Shown here piece after piece: positions 11,223-35,064 of a DNA stretch of 64,000 bases. Numbering within the stretch: position 1 is the first letter of the stretch; every line of letters begins with the position of its first letter. The DNA is from Metaphire vulgaris (lineage: Eukaryota > Annelida > Clitellata > Crassiclitellata > Megascolecidae): positions 7,574,828 to 7,638,827 of the forward strand of contig CM030851.1 of assembly GCA_018105865.1 (NCBI GenBank), written 5' to 3'. The notes under the pieces were generated by a model that saw only the letters and a program-made list of their open reading frames with translations, had not been told where the DNA came from and did not search any database. The position numbers and the translations under genes are program-made.

Positions 11223-14200
11223 GTTGGTATCTCCCCAAGGTAAGAGAATTCATTGATTTGCTCAATCTTTCATTGTTGAGTAAGATGTTGTAAATGTTTT
11301 CCCTGTTTTTTCCTAAGGTCGTTACCTTAGTTTTTTCCTTATTGAGTTTTAGTCCAAATTTCTTGCTGCTGTTATTAATTTATCTGTTAGCTCTTGCAAT
11401 CCATCTTCTGTCCCTGTTATAAGATCTATATCATCTGCAAATCAGAGATTATTTATCAGTTTTCCACTTACTCACACTCCTGCATTACTGTCCCTTAGTT
11501 TTATTTGTATTATTGCTTCCAGCAGTAATATGAATAGATATGGCAATAAGTTGCATTCCTGTCTGGCACCAACTAGTATGTTAAATTACTTCATCAGTTC
11601 GCCGTCTATCCTCACCGGCACTTTCACATTTGTTGTATAAGTCTTCCAGCAATTGTACGAGGTTCTCTGGTATTCCATAGCTCCTTAATACCCACCAAAG
11701 ACCCTTTTGCCACACACTGTCAAAGGCTTGTTTATAATCTATAAAGCTGTTGTGTAATGTTCAGTTTTGAGTATGTGTTGAGCACGTAACTATATCCTAC
11801 CAATTTAAGGTTACTGAAATAGAGTAACTGTCATTTTGAACAAACTGATAAATCACCAGTTAGAACAAGTCAGGCACTCACTTTTGAATGTGAAGACTTA
11901 GGCAACATACTTAAAAATCATCTATTTTCACAGAAGAAACACTGTAATTAGAGTTCAGCTTACCAACACAAACTGAGCCTCCAATCTGGGAAAATGCCAG
12001 CTCAAATCGACCACGTCTCTGGCTGGCCCCCTCGGGCATAATAAATTGTGGTTCAGCATCCTGTATAGGCAAAACAGGCATTTGTGTATGCAAATGCATC
12101 AAATATGAACATCAATAATGAACATTTTATAACACATTATGAATACCATTCAAAAACAGTATATACATTTGGACTCAACAAGAATTCATGGAAGCAGTCA
12201 AACTGGCTTAACATCACACACAATAAATGGTTTAAATTTTGTGATTTCTATAGAGTTGACACTATAATGAATTCAGTATATTATAGCTCTCTGACACTGA
12301 CAGTGAAGGTGATAATGCTACATCATTAAAGTAGAGTGTGACAAAATACAAGCAAGACTGCCATCTTACTATTGTTAAATAAGCCGGATCGAAGTTCATG
12401 TATGGCGACAACATGCTTGAAGAAGAAGTCACTGAAAAAGTAGAGCAAATTCACAAAAGCATCATGAAATGCCATAAATCCTCCATTTACAAGCCAGGCC
12501 TCAAACACAAGCTAAGTCTAATATAAGTCTAATACAATGTCTTTAAAAGTCTCTAATAAAGTACCTAATACTATAATTGCATATTTGGACTAACAGATAG
12601 TCTGGAAAATACTAAATAAAACCCTATTCTGTGTTTATAAGCCCACTACAGACCCTATCAAAGTATCAAAGTATCAGTCCGCGCTCAAACAATATAGGAC
12701 CATAGAGACATTATGCGATCGTTGATGTGTAAGTAAGTGAATATATCTTTTAAACAAATATAGCGTTTTTGTGATTAGTACCAACTATGAAAACTTAAAG
12801 CTTATGTCAAGTGAATACTTTCTGTCTGGGGGTTGCTTTGTCCGGGGCTATATATAAGCACATATAAATGAGTAGCTACTACTGTACTACTCACAAAAGT
12901 GCTATATAAATTGAGGACATTTAACTTTACTTACTTGCTTATTTAATTATAGTAGGTAGCAGTGATGGGTAATTGAATTTCTAATTTAATTAATTAGATA
13001 ATGAATTTTTCTTTTAATTGTCAATTACTTCAAAAATTTTGCTAATTCTAATTCCCCCTAATGAATAGCTTGCTAATTGTAATTGAAAATAACAATTAGT
13101 TGCCTAATTAGCACACTTGCTTTTATGTCAAGTGCTTTGGATCCACGATCCAAAGCCTGTGGATAGAGAGTTCTGAGGAAGGATGTTTTGTTCAAAGACA
13201 AATTAAAGTTATTAAACTTTAGAAAATCAGTCTCAAAGCAGATAAGTCACTTTTTGCACCAGCTATGGACAATGACAAATCAGTCACACCTTGGTCCTAA
13301 CAGATATATATGGAAGAAACTTACTGAAATCAAAAACTGAAGAGCTCCAAAGTTTATTAGATACTCCAATCAATATGAACACTAATTGTATATCTTTTTG
13401 GGAGGACCATAAACTGAACTTTCCCTGTTTATACCAGCTGCATTTGCAGCATCATATTATCATCTGCTGCTATTGAAAGATCATTTAGTGCAGCTGGATT
13501 TATTCTTTAATGATAGGAGATATAGATTAGATGATACTTTGTTTGAGTCACTTTTACTTGCAAAATGCAATTCTGATATACTCTATATTACGGAGGATGA
13601 AATTAGTTTTTGTCGTTACATTAAAATGCATCGCACTTTTAGTACTCCACTTCTAATTGTAATTCTAATTAAATTAGAAGGTATCTAATTCTAATTCTAA
13701 TTAATTAGTTGTGTAATTTTGCTAATTCTAATTCTAATTCTAATTGTAAAGTTTTAACTAATTCTAATTCTAATTAATTAGATCAAAAAAGGCAATTACC
13801 CATCACTGGTAGGTAGCAACTACTGTACTAATCACATAAATGCTATATTTGTTTGAAAGATATATTCACTTACTTACTTACTCATCTATGGTCGTATAAT
13901 GTATCTATGGTCCTATCTTCTTCAGGTGCTCTGTCCAAAGACAGGTTCCATACTCCAGCATCGCCATTCCTCTCCATCTTGAGCTTTTATCTTCAGGGCT
14001 GGTCCTATAGTCGGTCAAAACTCAGGTATCTATGGACCAATCGTGTGCATTTACGGACTACTTTTTGGCATGTTGCTTTGCTCCAGAATTACCCAGATGA
14101 CTTTGTGAGCAGGAGCAATGATACATCTGCAATGATTTCCAATTAAGTATGGCAGTCAACTAAGATTTCACCGAGATTCAGCCATACTGAAAAGTATAAT

Positions 14201-14717
14201 ACTACTTTAACTTTCATATTACTTTGAGTGGATCAATAGGCTCATTCAAGTGATGATGACAACAATGATGTTTCATTCTCTTACACCATATTTCATCATT
14301 AATTACATACAACAGTCAAAATACGATATAATCAACCAACCGCTCCAGAAAATGATAATTAGCGAAATATGTCGATACATTTGGCATTTGAGAGGCATGC
14401 TCCAAACAAGACAATTTGCTCTCAACCCAGTGGCAGTCCATGAATGACACAGTGGGCGAATCGTCATGACAGCAGCAACACATGTTGGGACGAATCGCCA
14501 ACACTGGGGCGAAACGTTCTGGGGCGAATAGCCGTGTCATTGCATACACTATACAGCTACTGAACCACGTGGGGCAAAATATGAACTTCTCAAGGACAGC
14601 GAGTGCATGCAGGTTCCTATCTCCGTTTGCTGTTTCGTCGTTCATTTTACCTGATTTATTTCCCGCAGGTGACGAAAGTCCGAATAATCCGGATCCGTGA
14701 TCCTGGTTTCTATCCAT
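6687..14717 (-). CDS. TIMM23: TIMM23, mitochondrial inner-membrane import channel subunit (7 exons)
   Basis: Tim23 is a core subunit of the TIM23 presequence translocase of the mitochondrial inner membrane. Exons in minus-strand order: 14717-14651, 12431-12370, 12060-11964, 10497-10410, 9257-9199, 7285-7175, 6799-6687. Every junction keeps phase, giving 198 residues (human about 209). Diagnostic stretches: LSPYMNFDPAYL (exon 2), RRGRFELAFSQIGG (exon 3), RRTQILNFITKKGA across exons 4/5, FGVAISKARGADDELNTL (exon 6), LRGGAIGFGLAAVY (exon 7). The Gly-rich transmembrane helices of the Tim17/22/23 family fill the second half; the N-terminal intermembrane-space part is short. The start ATG at 14717 is the first ATG of an open frame, in good context (GCAATGG). 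Exons 1 and 2 are the least conserved. Introns hold a sense-oriented LINE and nested transposons. Confidence 0.93.
6960..7050. repeat. Local tandem duplication in the last TIMM23 intron
   Basis: AAAAATTGCAAATCT followed by CTACATCTAACAA and AATGTGATAA occurs twice about 60 bp apart with small differences. It is noncoding and lies between exons 6 and 7. Confidence 0.6.
7929..8784. mobile_element. Non-autonomous TA-target (pogo/Tigger-like) element
   Basis: Ends CAGGGGACCCCCGTTAGAG and CGTTATAACGGGGTTCCCCTG are long imperfect inverted repeats, flanked by TA on both sides (7927-7928 and 8785-8786). TA duplication plus CAGGGG termini suits the Tc1/mariner-pogo group. The interior has no significant open frame. 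It sits inside the hAT element at 7475-9093. Confidence 0.75.
8346..8486. mobile_element. Foldback element nested at third level
   Basis: GTAACAGTTTGTGG followed by a GACTTACTTAATGAATATT-like arm is matched in inverse orientation by AATATTCATCAAGTAAGTC and CCACAAACTGTTAC, forming a near-complete hairpin, with a further partial copy in the loop. It lies inside the TA-target element, so it is the youngest or an internal palindrome of that element. Confidence 0.6.
10145..10310 (-). repeat. tRNA-derived SINE-like repeat
   Basis: The block GTTGCTAAGCAGTGGCTAGG followed by GTCAGATTAGAACCCA is repeated with divergence at 42155-42275. On the minus strand GGGTTCTAATCTG resembles a pol III B box. There is no coding role. 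It lies in the TIMM23 intron between exons 4 and 5. Confidence 0.45.
10590..11765 (-). mobile_element. LINE reverse transcriptase fragment
   Basis: The minus strand gives IDYKQAFDSVWQKGLWW and LRSYGIPENLVQLLEDLYN near 11640-11750, then YGSECWKRKKE and MACIRRMLGITRRDKIRNE near 10900-11040, then RRRLQWFGHVTR near 10850. This order is the palm-thumb and C-terminal region of a non-LTR RT. Stops, frameshifts and an internal CT microsatellite show decay. It lies in the TIMM23 intron between exons 3 and 4, in the gene's orientation. Confidence 0.85.
11157..11219. repeat. (CT)n microsatellite
   Basis: About 60 bp of perfect CT dinucleotide inside the LINE fragment. It explains the long Ser-Leu and Arg-Glu open frames on either strand. 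Confidence 0.95.
12697..13913. mobile_element. Foldback MITE split by a hAT element
   Basis: The left arm begins GGACCATAGAGACATTATG and the right arm ends CATAATGTATCTATGGTCC-like sequence inverted; similarity continues about 85 bp through AAACAAATATAGC and GTGATTAGTAC. TA flanks both ends (12695-12696, 13914-13915). Without the inner hAT and its duplication the element is about 360 bp. It lies in the first TIMM23 intron. Confidence 0.75.
12960..13808 (+). mobile_element. hAT transposon remnant with transposase C-terminus
   Basis: Ends CAGTGATGGGTAATTG and CAATTACCCATCACTG are perfect 16-bp inverted repeats; GTAGGTAG flanks both sides exactly (12952-12959, 13809-13816). The plus strand at 13380-13590 reads ISFWEDHKLNFPCLYQL, then a shifted IERSFSAAG and NDRRYRLDDTLFESLLLAK. 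RSFSAAG and this order match the hAT C-terminal dimerisation domain. A frameshift lies near 13465-13490, and everything N-terminal is deleted. TAATTC-type subterminal repeats fill both ends. Confidence 0.9.
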
Positions 14718-15835
14718 TGCTTGACTCTTTTCGATTTTTTCTGAGAAAATTCCTTTAAAACACAACGACCGATCGAAAGCCAAAACGCCGCCCGCACCAG
14801 TTCTTGCCGTGTTGCCGCTGTAGAGATTGCGAGACAATCATTTAGGAATTTTAGGTCTATGGTTTATCGAGTAGGTTAACTTTACATCTTGGAGTACTGA
14901 TACCCATTAACATCATAACATGACATTTCCAGTTCCGACTGGTCACTAGGTGGCTTGGGGAAAAGTCGTGAGCTCTCCCAAACGGGGTCTGGCCTCGGCA
15001 GAAAAATCTATGGTAATATTAGATTAAAATCTTAAGATTTAGAGCATATTTGCAGAGTTTATGACAACATATCGGCGATGACTCTACCGGTCTACCCCTG
15101 TGATGATTTTTCGCTTTTACACGAATCTGACGAATCTGACGAATCTGACTCTAGGCCCGAATAGATCTCGAGTTCAAAGTCCCGGTTTCTGTCCCTCCGT
15201 GTGCCCCTAACGTAGTCCGAACCAGATAATTATTCTGCATTATTTCAAATGCTACAGAAGGCCATATATTAGCAGGAAGTAAAACATCGCAGAAATTTGC
15301 CTGTATTTTTTAATTTGACGTAATTTACTATTACGATTTACATATAAGTTAAGTTTTTTCTTTTCTTGACTTGTATTCAACAGGATGTTGAGAAGTAAAC
15401 TTATTTGATTGATTGATATAATATTGGACTAACACATATAACATGATCAATAGAACGACAGTCAGAGAAAACAGAAAACTAGTCTAGACTGCAAATGACG
15501 ACCAGGGGAGTGAACTGTCTTCACTATATGGAATTAACGTGACATGACAAAAAATTCAATATTACTCACCATATTATAAGATAAAATAGCAGCAGATATA
15601 ATTAAGCACAAAAATATTTATAATATTTTAAAAATTATAAATGCGCGAACATATGAATATAACAAATATAGGCATCAATCCGCTACATGATCAAGCATGC
15701 AAAGCAACCATTTGTATCCAAGATTTGTATGCATTAGAATGACTAGATTCTATGGTCCTAACAAACGTCCACGTCAACTGAAGCGCCTCCAGCAGGCTAC
15801 ATCAGCATCAGCAAGAGCTGTGGTGGACGGTTAAG
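14718..15835. promoter_or_regulatory. Shared intergenic region of divergent TIMM23 and KDEL receptor
   Basis: The two start codons face away from each other with 1118 bp between. The interval must hold both 5' ends, so a bidirectional promoter is likely but not shown; no TATA box or initiator is convincing. It contains ACGAATCTG three times in tandem at about 15120-15147 and otherwise nothing recognisable. Confidence 0.4.
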
Positions 15836-19873
<4,038 letters not shown>

Positions 19874-19965
19874 CTTTCTGCTCAGGAAATTGAACATAAT
19901 TAAGTTTTGACAGTTTGCTAAACTGTGAAGATAGTTTTAAAATTTGAGTCTTCCACCAGCTAGAA

Positions 19966-20919
19966 CAGGAGTGGCCAACCTTCTGTGACACGGGGGCCAC
20001 TTTCAACTTTGATCACCATGCAGAGGGCTGCTTGTCTTTTTTACTTTACTACATTGTTTACAGCATTAGTAACAATCATTGCAATCAAGTAACAGTAGTA
20101 ATTGTACTAATTGGTGGCAGTTGCATTCTAACAGCAATTTAAAAGTAAGTTACTATTAGAAAATTAAGAATAGTTATTAAAAGTCTTACACATGACTTAT
20201 GATTTATATTTTTATAGTAATCAAACTTCTGATGAAATTATTAATGTGAAATCTGCACTCGTTTGCCTGCTGATTATTTTCATCTACGTTATGTTCAAAC
20301 GCATACGGTGAAATGTGTATGATGTCACGCAAATGAATGTCAGTAAGTCTTGGTCTGTGCACAGATTTGTTCCCTTTTATGCGTTGAATTGAACTGCGAG
20401 TTTCTTTTTCAGAAATGCTAGCTTGTCTTCCCTCATTTTACCCTCCGACTTGCCAAAATCATCTTTATGACGAGATTCGTAGTGATGCTTCAAGTTGTAA
20501 TCCTTCAAGATTGCAGCCTTTTCGTTGCAAACAATGCTCCACATTGCTCAACAAAGAAATAGTTCACATTCTATCTTTCTTGAAAAGTTCTACCCTCTGC
20601 ATTCAAGTTCGTCTTTTATTCTTGTTCAACATTTTACAATATTCGACTATTTAATTGTCAGAATATTTAAATTAATTCAAATTACCTAAAGATAACAATA
20701 TATCTTTAACTGAAATTGAATCATTTTGTAGATCCAGATGATTGTTAGGTGAGTAAGCAAATATTATGCATTATGTTAACTAGCCTGTTATCGGTACTGT
20801 ACATTTGAGATATGGACATCACGGTCAATACTGCACGCATACATAGGACCAATAAAATTTATTTAGAAAGACGCCGGGGGGGGGGATTGGCATTCTGGGG
20901 CTGCAGGTTGGCCACCCTG
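19966..20919 (-). mobile_element. hAT (Charlie-like) transposon remnant
   Basis: Left end CAGGAGTGGCCAACCTTC and right end GCAGGTTGGCCACCCTG are inverted; AGCTAGAA flanks both sides perfectly (19958-19965, 20920-20927). CAGGxxTGGCCAACC is a classic hAT/Charlie terminus. The minus strand retains decayed coding such as SSIQRIKGNKSVHRPRLTD and LRDIIHI near 20280-20400, plausible for a ZBED-type hAT transposase C-terminus but broken. It starts 93 bp after the KDEL receptor stop, so probably in its 3' UTR or just beyond. Confidence 0.8.
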
Positions 20920-20927
20920 AGCTAGAA

Positions 20928-21684
20928 CATTCTGACTTGTACACTATATGTACAGGCTTAAAGATTTGTAGGGCTATTATGTGATTGTTATTGAATTAAG
21001 TTCTTGTTAACTTTGGTCTGGCATGGCCATTTTGTTTGGTAATGGATATTTGCATTGGGTTGAAAGGCTGTTTTGTCTGTTTTCAAGAACATTCGTGTTA
21101 CATTTTATGAGTTTCTTTAGCAATTGACACAATTTTTATGTTTGAATTACTGTAATTACATTTTTACTGTTTTTTTCAAGAATCATTTGGTATTTTCTTT
21201 ATGAAATAAAACTGCTTGTTGCTACAACTTATTGTTAAGCTATTTAAAAATTTAAGTTGAGTGAGTGTAATTTAGTAGCACATATCTGAAGGTCTATTTA
21301 GCTAATAATGTCATTACATCACTGTTTACTGTGGATTAAAATATTTGTGATGGGATATCTACTTATTAATACCGGTATGTCCTTTGGGAATTTGTTTTGA
21401 CTATATATGTTTTGAATTTGTATTTATTGTACAGTTGGCAGATTTACAATACAATTTGCTGCTGTTTCACTATACTTTAGCAAAATAGGTCATTTTAAAA
21501 CATGAAACCTCTATCTAACCTTTAACACATTGACAGTTTGAACTGTGCATTCATTTCTGAAGGAGAGTGGTATATTTACTGGGTGTACTATTAACTAGCT
21601 CAATAGAAACACATTTAGCAGTTTCGTAATGATTACAATTATATTGTAGCATCGTAATGATTCAGTTTTTCCTTTTGATATATA
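20928..21684. other. Intergenic stretch, nothing recognised
   Basis: AT-rich DNA with no coding frame of note, no splice-supported exon and no clear repeat boundaries. Confidence 0.6.
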
Positions 21685-22572
21685 CACTGTGGTCCAATAA
21701 ATCCCACACCTTTTATTTTGGCTATAACTTTGTCAAATGTTGACAAATCTTGATAAAACTCAGTAAGAAGGTTGCTGAAATAACCCCCAACAAACCTATG
21801 TTCAGGCTGTTCGCAATATGTTTCATTTGAAGCAGCTGTATATCACAAAACAAAGCACAATGTAATTATTTTTACATGGTATAAATTTGACAGCAGTCAC
21901 CATAGTTTTAGTGGCAAATGTGTACAGACAGAAAAAGCAACCTCCTGAAGCAGCACATTGCGGTAGTAGGCGGCGTTCACCTCGACACCCAGCTCAATGA
22001 AGACGAGAGTGATGCAGCCCGGTTTGGATACAACAATGTAAGCCATTGCTGGCTTCCTGAACGTTGGACATGTGCGAAGCAGTCTCTCATCTGTAAAGCC
22101 AAGTTTCTTGGCTGCAATCAGAGCGCAAATTTGGGCATTTGTAGGTTAACTTTGAAGGATTCTGTTCGGTGCATTATTCACGATGATCTGCATTTGAATT
22201 GCCAGAAGAAGTGTCATGCACATGAATTGACTAATTGTCAAAACAGTTGCTGCACAACTTCTCATCAGCAGTTGGCTTTGTCTTCCTCGCTGATGAAAAG
22301 GTCAGGTATTCACCTGATGAGCTGCTGCAGGAGATGCTTCCTGCCTTCCGATCACTATGGTCACTGCAGCCAAATTTATACCATGTAAATGAATTGCATT
22401 GTGCTTTGTTTCATGATATACAGTTGCTACATATAGAATATGTTGTGAACAGCCTAAGCATGGGTTTGTTGGGGGTTCGTTCAGCTACATTCCTACCAGG
22501 TTTTATCAAGATTGGTCAAAATTTGACAAAGTTATAGCCAAAATAAAAAGTGGGAATTTTCGGACCACAGTG
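21685..22572 (+). mobile_element. Degenerate Tc1/mariner-type transposon
   Basis: Ends CACTGTGGTCC and GGACCACAGTG are perfect inverted repeats that extend, with changes, through TTTTATTTTGGCTATAACTT (left) and its inverse (right). TA flanks both ends. The plus strand reads IIHDDLHLNCQKKCHAHELTN then, after a shift, SKQLLHNFSSAVGFVFLADEKV, the layout of a mariner-like transposase around the second catalytic Asp (usually DEKV). Frameshifts and a short length show it is dead. A truncated left end of the same family is at 48329. Confidence 0.85.
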
Positions 22573-22585
22573 TAGTATGTGTGTG

Positions 22586-22588
<3 letters not shown>

Positions 22589-22673
<85 letters not shown>
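22589..22673. repeat. (GA)n microsatellite
   Basis: About 85 bp of GA dinucleotide just after the mariner-type element. The following 22680-23790 is AT-rich intergenic DNA in which I recognise nothing; a short imperfect duplication (CTGTCCATAGTTAATTATGC twice) lies at 23520-23585. Confidence 0.95.
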
Positions 22674-22676
<3 letters not shown>

Positions 22677-23795
22677 GTATAATAATTCTACTAGTAACTG
22701 TACAATTGTTTTACTTGACTTTATTTAGATTACTGGTATATAAATTTAAATTTATGTGCAAAAATTACTTCCTGCAAACATGGCATATAATGCTCACCCT
22801 ATTTATAAAATTTTTTCAGTTATTTTTGCAAAGAACTTTCTCACCAGAATTCATTTGGATCCCAGTCTTCAATAATAATAATAATGTTTTGTTTACATTG
22901 TCAAATTTTAGTTTGCAATTGCCTAATTTTTTGTTCAGTTTTGCATTTTAAGGCATGTTGAATGTAGACCATTTATTCTTGATGACTTTCTCTTACCTGA
23001 GTATTTGTGGTCATTAAAATTGATGCCTTGCTTGTAGAAATCTTAATCAATTATCCATTTGAATATTGCCTGTAAATTTAGATGCTTGACAATATATTCT
23101 ATAAAAGACTCATATTATTGGATTAATTTTAAATTGTGGGTTGTTTATAAGTTTAATAAATGTGTTTTTCAAATCTGGACTTCCCTTAGTGTAGACTTGT
23201 ACAGCATCTTCTTGTTTCAATTATTTGAGATGGTTTATTTTGTCTATAACAGGGAGTCTGTAGGCTGGGAATCTCAACTTAGCTAAAAATTGGTAACCTT
23301 TGGATTGTGCCAGCAACTTGTTACACCAGTGACAACCAGTAGACAACAGTTATTAGTGATGTGCCCTAGTTCTCTTGGACATACCACCTACAATGGCAGC
23401 TGGGCATTGTATCAGAGGCTGAGATGGTTTCTCCAAATCATCTTTGAGCTTGACCACCAAAATTCATTACCATTGTGAGATAGTCGGTGAAAGCTCCTCA
23501 TCTTACATGTACGGACTCCCTGTCCATAGTTAATTATGCCTGTTACTGTTGCCCTGTCCATAGTTAATTATGCCCGTTACTGTTGATTGCAATTTTAGTA
23601 GATTGTTCATTTTCAGCATCTCACTGCCATGAGAAAAATATATACATGTACTGTACATACGTGTGTTTGTGTGTGTGCATTCCTAAAATCATTGTGCTCT
23701 GGGCAAGCAATGCAATGGGGCCTCTATTTGCTGCCACTAGAATAAAATGCAAATGGTAGGTCAAATTAATGTGTCAGTATTTGATAAACTGTGAA

Positions 23796-24050
23796 CAGTG
23801 GCGTCGCAGCCATTTGGACAACCTGGCCAAATGCCAAGGGCCCCCGACCCAAGGAAAAAAAAGAAAAAAGTTTGTGAACAACAACACTGACGAGCAAAAA
23901 AAAAGGTCGTCAACAACTCCGACAAGCAAAAAAAAGGTCGCCAACATTTTCCCTCAACATTTTCTTTGCAAATTTGTCAGATTGTCTCTAGAGAAAGGGC
24001 CCCCTGCCTGTTTTTCGCCAAGGGCCCCCGAGCATATTGCTACGCCACTG
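23796..24050. mobile_element. hAT-type MITE
   Basis: Ends CAGTGGCGTCGCAG and TGCTACGCCACTG are inverted. Flanking octamers ACTGTGAA and TGTGTGAA match at six positions. Internal AAGGGCCCCCGA blocks occur at both ends in the same sense. There is no coding capacity. Confidence 0.65.
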
Positions 24051-24083
24051 TGTGTGAAACTGCTTTGTCAGGTGTATGTATGT

Positions 24084-24100
24084 ATGTGTGTATATATATA

Positions 24101-24158
<58 letters not shown>
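24084..24158. repeat. (TA)n/(TG)n compound microsatellite
   Basis: TG and TA dinucleotide runs ending in about 48 bp of pure TA. The following AACAGCAGCTCTTAT is duplicated. Confidence 0.95.
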
Positions 24159-24159
<1 letters not shown>

Positions 24160-24439
24160 CAGCAGCTCTTATAACAGCAGCTCTTCGTAGTCAGATACAC
24201 ACCAGCTTCACTGCTGACATCGAGCAATGAGAAACTTGACACTGTGATGTGTCACAGTTCTTTAACTTCCACTCTATGCCAGCAAACATGTGACTACTTG
24301 TACCTAATAAATAAAATCTCCAACCCTCAGGTGTTGAACCCAGACCTACAGATTATTCCTGCTAGTTGGTAATGTTCAACTGAGCAAGCCATCAGGCAGC
24401 AAAATGCTGTAAGACGAGATTTTGGCTATTGTACTTATG

Positions 24440-24725
24440 TGAAGGGGTGAGAAGTTAGCAGAGTGGTAACAATGCTGGACGATAGAAAAGAAAGTTGGAG
24501 GTTCGATACATGCAGAAGCCCTGAGGTCAACTCGGCCGTACTCGCTAGAGGGCAGTGGAAAATGAGTTGCGGCGTTAAGCTGTGAGGTAAAGCATGCGTC
24601 TGGGAAAAGTAATGGCAACCTACCCCAGATTAATGGCTTTTACCACCTAAATTGCTGATTGCCCAGGCTGGAGACAAGCGCCAGAACCCAATGCTCAAAC
24701 TCGAGTATGGGACCTACCTTTACCT
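24440..24725 (+). repeat. tRNA-derived SINE with long body
   Basis: TAGCAGAGTGG (A box) and AGGTTCGATAC (B box, near 24500) are tRNA-like. The body contains GGCGTTAAGC and GTGAGGTAAA blocks that also occur, inverted, at 29600-29800, so the two are one family. The copy ends in a TTTACCTAC-type tail. Confidence 0.7.
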
Positions 24726-24729
24726 ACTT

Positions 24730-26120
24730 GTGTGAAGAATTACTGCAGAACCTAGATTCAAATGATCACGACTAAAGGATAGAATCAGTCCAGAAAAAAT
24801 GTGCAGATTCATTGCACTTGTGAAATTCAATAATCAAATTTAATGTCGAGCTTCTCATTTAAAATCTTGGCATACAAAACAGTGAAGCAACTTGTAAAAT
24901 AATGGCCTGCAAACTATTCACATGAAGGGCCAATATTTTGTAACCAAACATTTAAAATCCTGGCTGTAATCCATATCTGTTTATTAATGTTTAATTTGCT
25001 GTAGGATGATTTAACCCTCTTGTCAAAGACAACCCAATTAGAAGTAGACTTTGTGGTTCTTATTCAGTTTACCCGTGCCGGTGGTAGAAAACTTTCCGAA
25101 ATGCTTTTCTATCAAATTAAACAATGATACTATATTAATTCAGTATGAACTCTGAAACATTTAAGCAACAAATGCTCATCAATTTTATAATTACAGTCAG
25201 TGGCTGATTTGTCGAAAAAGCAGAGGGCTCTGGCTGCTTCCCTAATTTTTGAACACCAGTGGGGGGTTTAAACATATAAACCCTAACACTTTTGACCCCT
25301 AGTGATGTTTATGCAAAAAATTTATGGGAGAGGGATTGTAGAAGCCAACCCCATAATTTTTTTACATAAATTGAACATAAACTAGCAGGTGAGTAGAGGA
25401 TTGTAGAATCCTCTCCACTTGAAAGAAAACCCCTGGATTCAAATTTGTCTGGTGGGCTAGAGTTTGCAGACCAGTGCTGTAAATATAAATACTGTAACAT
25501 GACTGCAGTTGATTTTGATATTAGGTAAAGCCAAAATAATGACAAGAGATCGAGGAAACCTCTGCATGAAAACAAACAGTTATTACTGATGTGCCCCAGT
25601 TGATAGTTGAAAATCAAGATTGATGCAAACAATATTAATAACATTCACACAATGGCCAATAATCTAGGCAACTGCATACAAATCAATTAGCAAACAGAAT
25701 CTAGCAATAATATAAAGGCAGTAAATCTAAAATAGATCACCACAAGTAAAATAGGCGTTAAATGTGAATACTGTGATAAATTTTTTGATTGCACATTAGT
25801 CATTCCAATAACCAGAAATTCTAAAACTCCACAGATATTTAGCATGATCTTATTTTTTTACATCTGCATGTAACCAAGATGTTATCTGCATACGAACAAA
25901 ATAACAAACCAAGTGTATGAGATACGTATCTTAAAACTCAAAAGTTGTCGACATTATCTTTATAGAAAGACTTATATTAACTTACAACGAAACATATTTT
26001 CTGACTATAGATCCTGTATAGATGAAATACAAGTAGAAAGCAACTTGTTCAAGATTTTGATGGAAGCAGAATGTTAACAAAAATATTCAAATAGGGAGTT
26101 TAACTGGATTTGATTGTGGC
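24730..26120. other. Intergenic stretch, nothing recognised
   Basis: Between the SINE and the CRYM stop codon there is AT-rich DNA. A decayed repeat with GGGGGGTTTAAACATATAAA lies near 25260. No open frame has coding support. Confidence 0.55.
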
Positions 26121-34283
<8,163 letters not shown>

Positions 34284-34510
34284 CTTCGACTGTAAACCGG
34301 GACGACCATAGATTCTACTAGATTAATATAGGTTTATTAAAGTCTATGGAAACAACAACGGAGTTGCCGCTGCAAATATTAAAAAAATTTACAGATTGTC
34401 AAAAAGACTTGAATATCACTATGTCAAATCAAAGTGTGTCAAATGTGATAATAATAAATCTATGGATTGTTCAGAAAGAAGTTCAAAGAACTGGAGGCTG
34501 GAGGTGTAGG

Positions 34511-34865
34511 TAGGGTTGTAACTTTTCGGGAAAAATCAAATGCCCGGAATCATTCTGTAAATTTCCGGAAAAATAAAACCGGAAGTGCCGCTCGCATGTC
34601 CATAAAAACATTATATAGCGATATAATGTGACAGTTGTTAACAAATGCCCAACAAATGAATAGTAATAAATAAATAATAATAATGATAATAAAAAATAAT
34701 AAATAGTATTAACAGTAATAAAAAGTAATAAATAATAATAATATTAAACAGTAATAATAATAAACAACTTTTCCAAAATTATTCCGAAAAGTGCCGCTAT
34801 TTTTCCGGAAATTTCCTCCGGAATTATTCCGGAAAGTTCCGGAAATTTCCGAGCTCACATTCCTA
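34511..34865. mobile_element. hAT-type MITE upstream of CRYM
   Basis: Begins TAGGGTTGTAAC, ends CACATTCCTA; flanks GGTGTAGG (34503-34510) and GGTATAGG (34866-34873) differ at one base. Subterminal TTCCGGAAA units recur at both ends around an AAT-rich centre. It starts about 230 bp upstream of the CRYM start codon. Confidence 0.65.
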
Positions 34866-34947
34866 GGTATAGGATTTAAAATTAATTATCCTGCGAATCG
34901 GACAAATCCACTGTAGAAAAGTCGCATAGTTGTAGTAGCAGTAGCAG

Positions 34948-35035
34948 CAGTGGCGGCTCCAGGATTTGGCAAGTGGGGGAGGGGAGGGGCGTTGGGATGG
35001 CTATTTCTAAGCATGGGGCCAACCATTTTGTTGAT
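34948..35035. mobile_element. Truncated family A MITE
   Basis: Starts CAGTGGCGGCTCCAGGATTT as in 4213-4597, but loses the family sequence after about 90 bp; the other end is absent. Confidence 0.6.
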
Positions 35036-35064
35036 AGGAATGTAGGCCTAGTAGTAATCGATTC

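Noticed and set aside
14718..14837. Upstream extension of TIMM23 exon 1
   Set aside because: The frame is open further upstream but has no ATG before 14717; conserved Tim23 proteins start close to this position.
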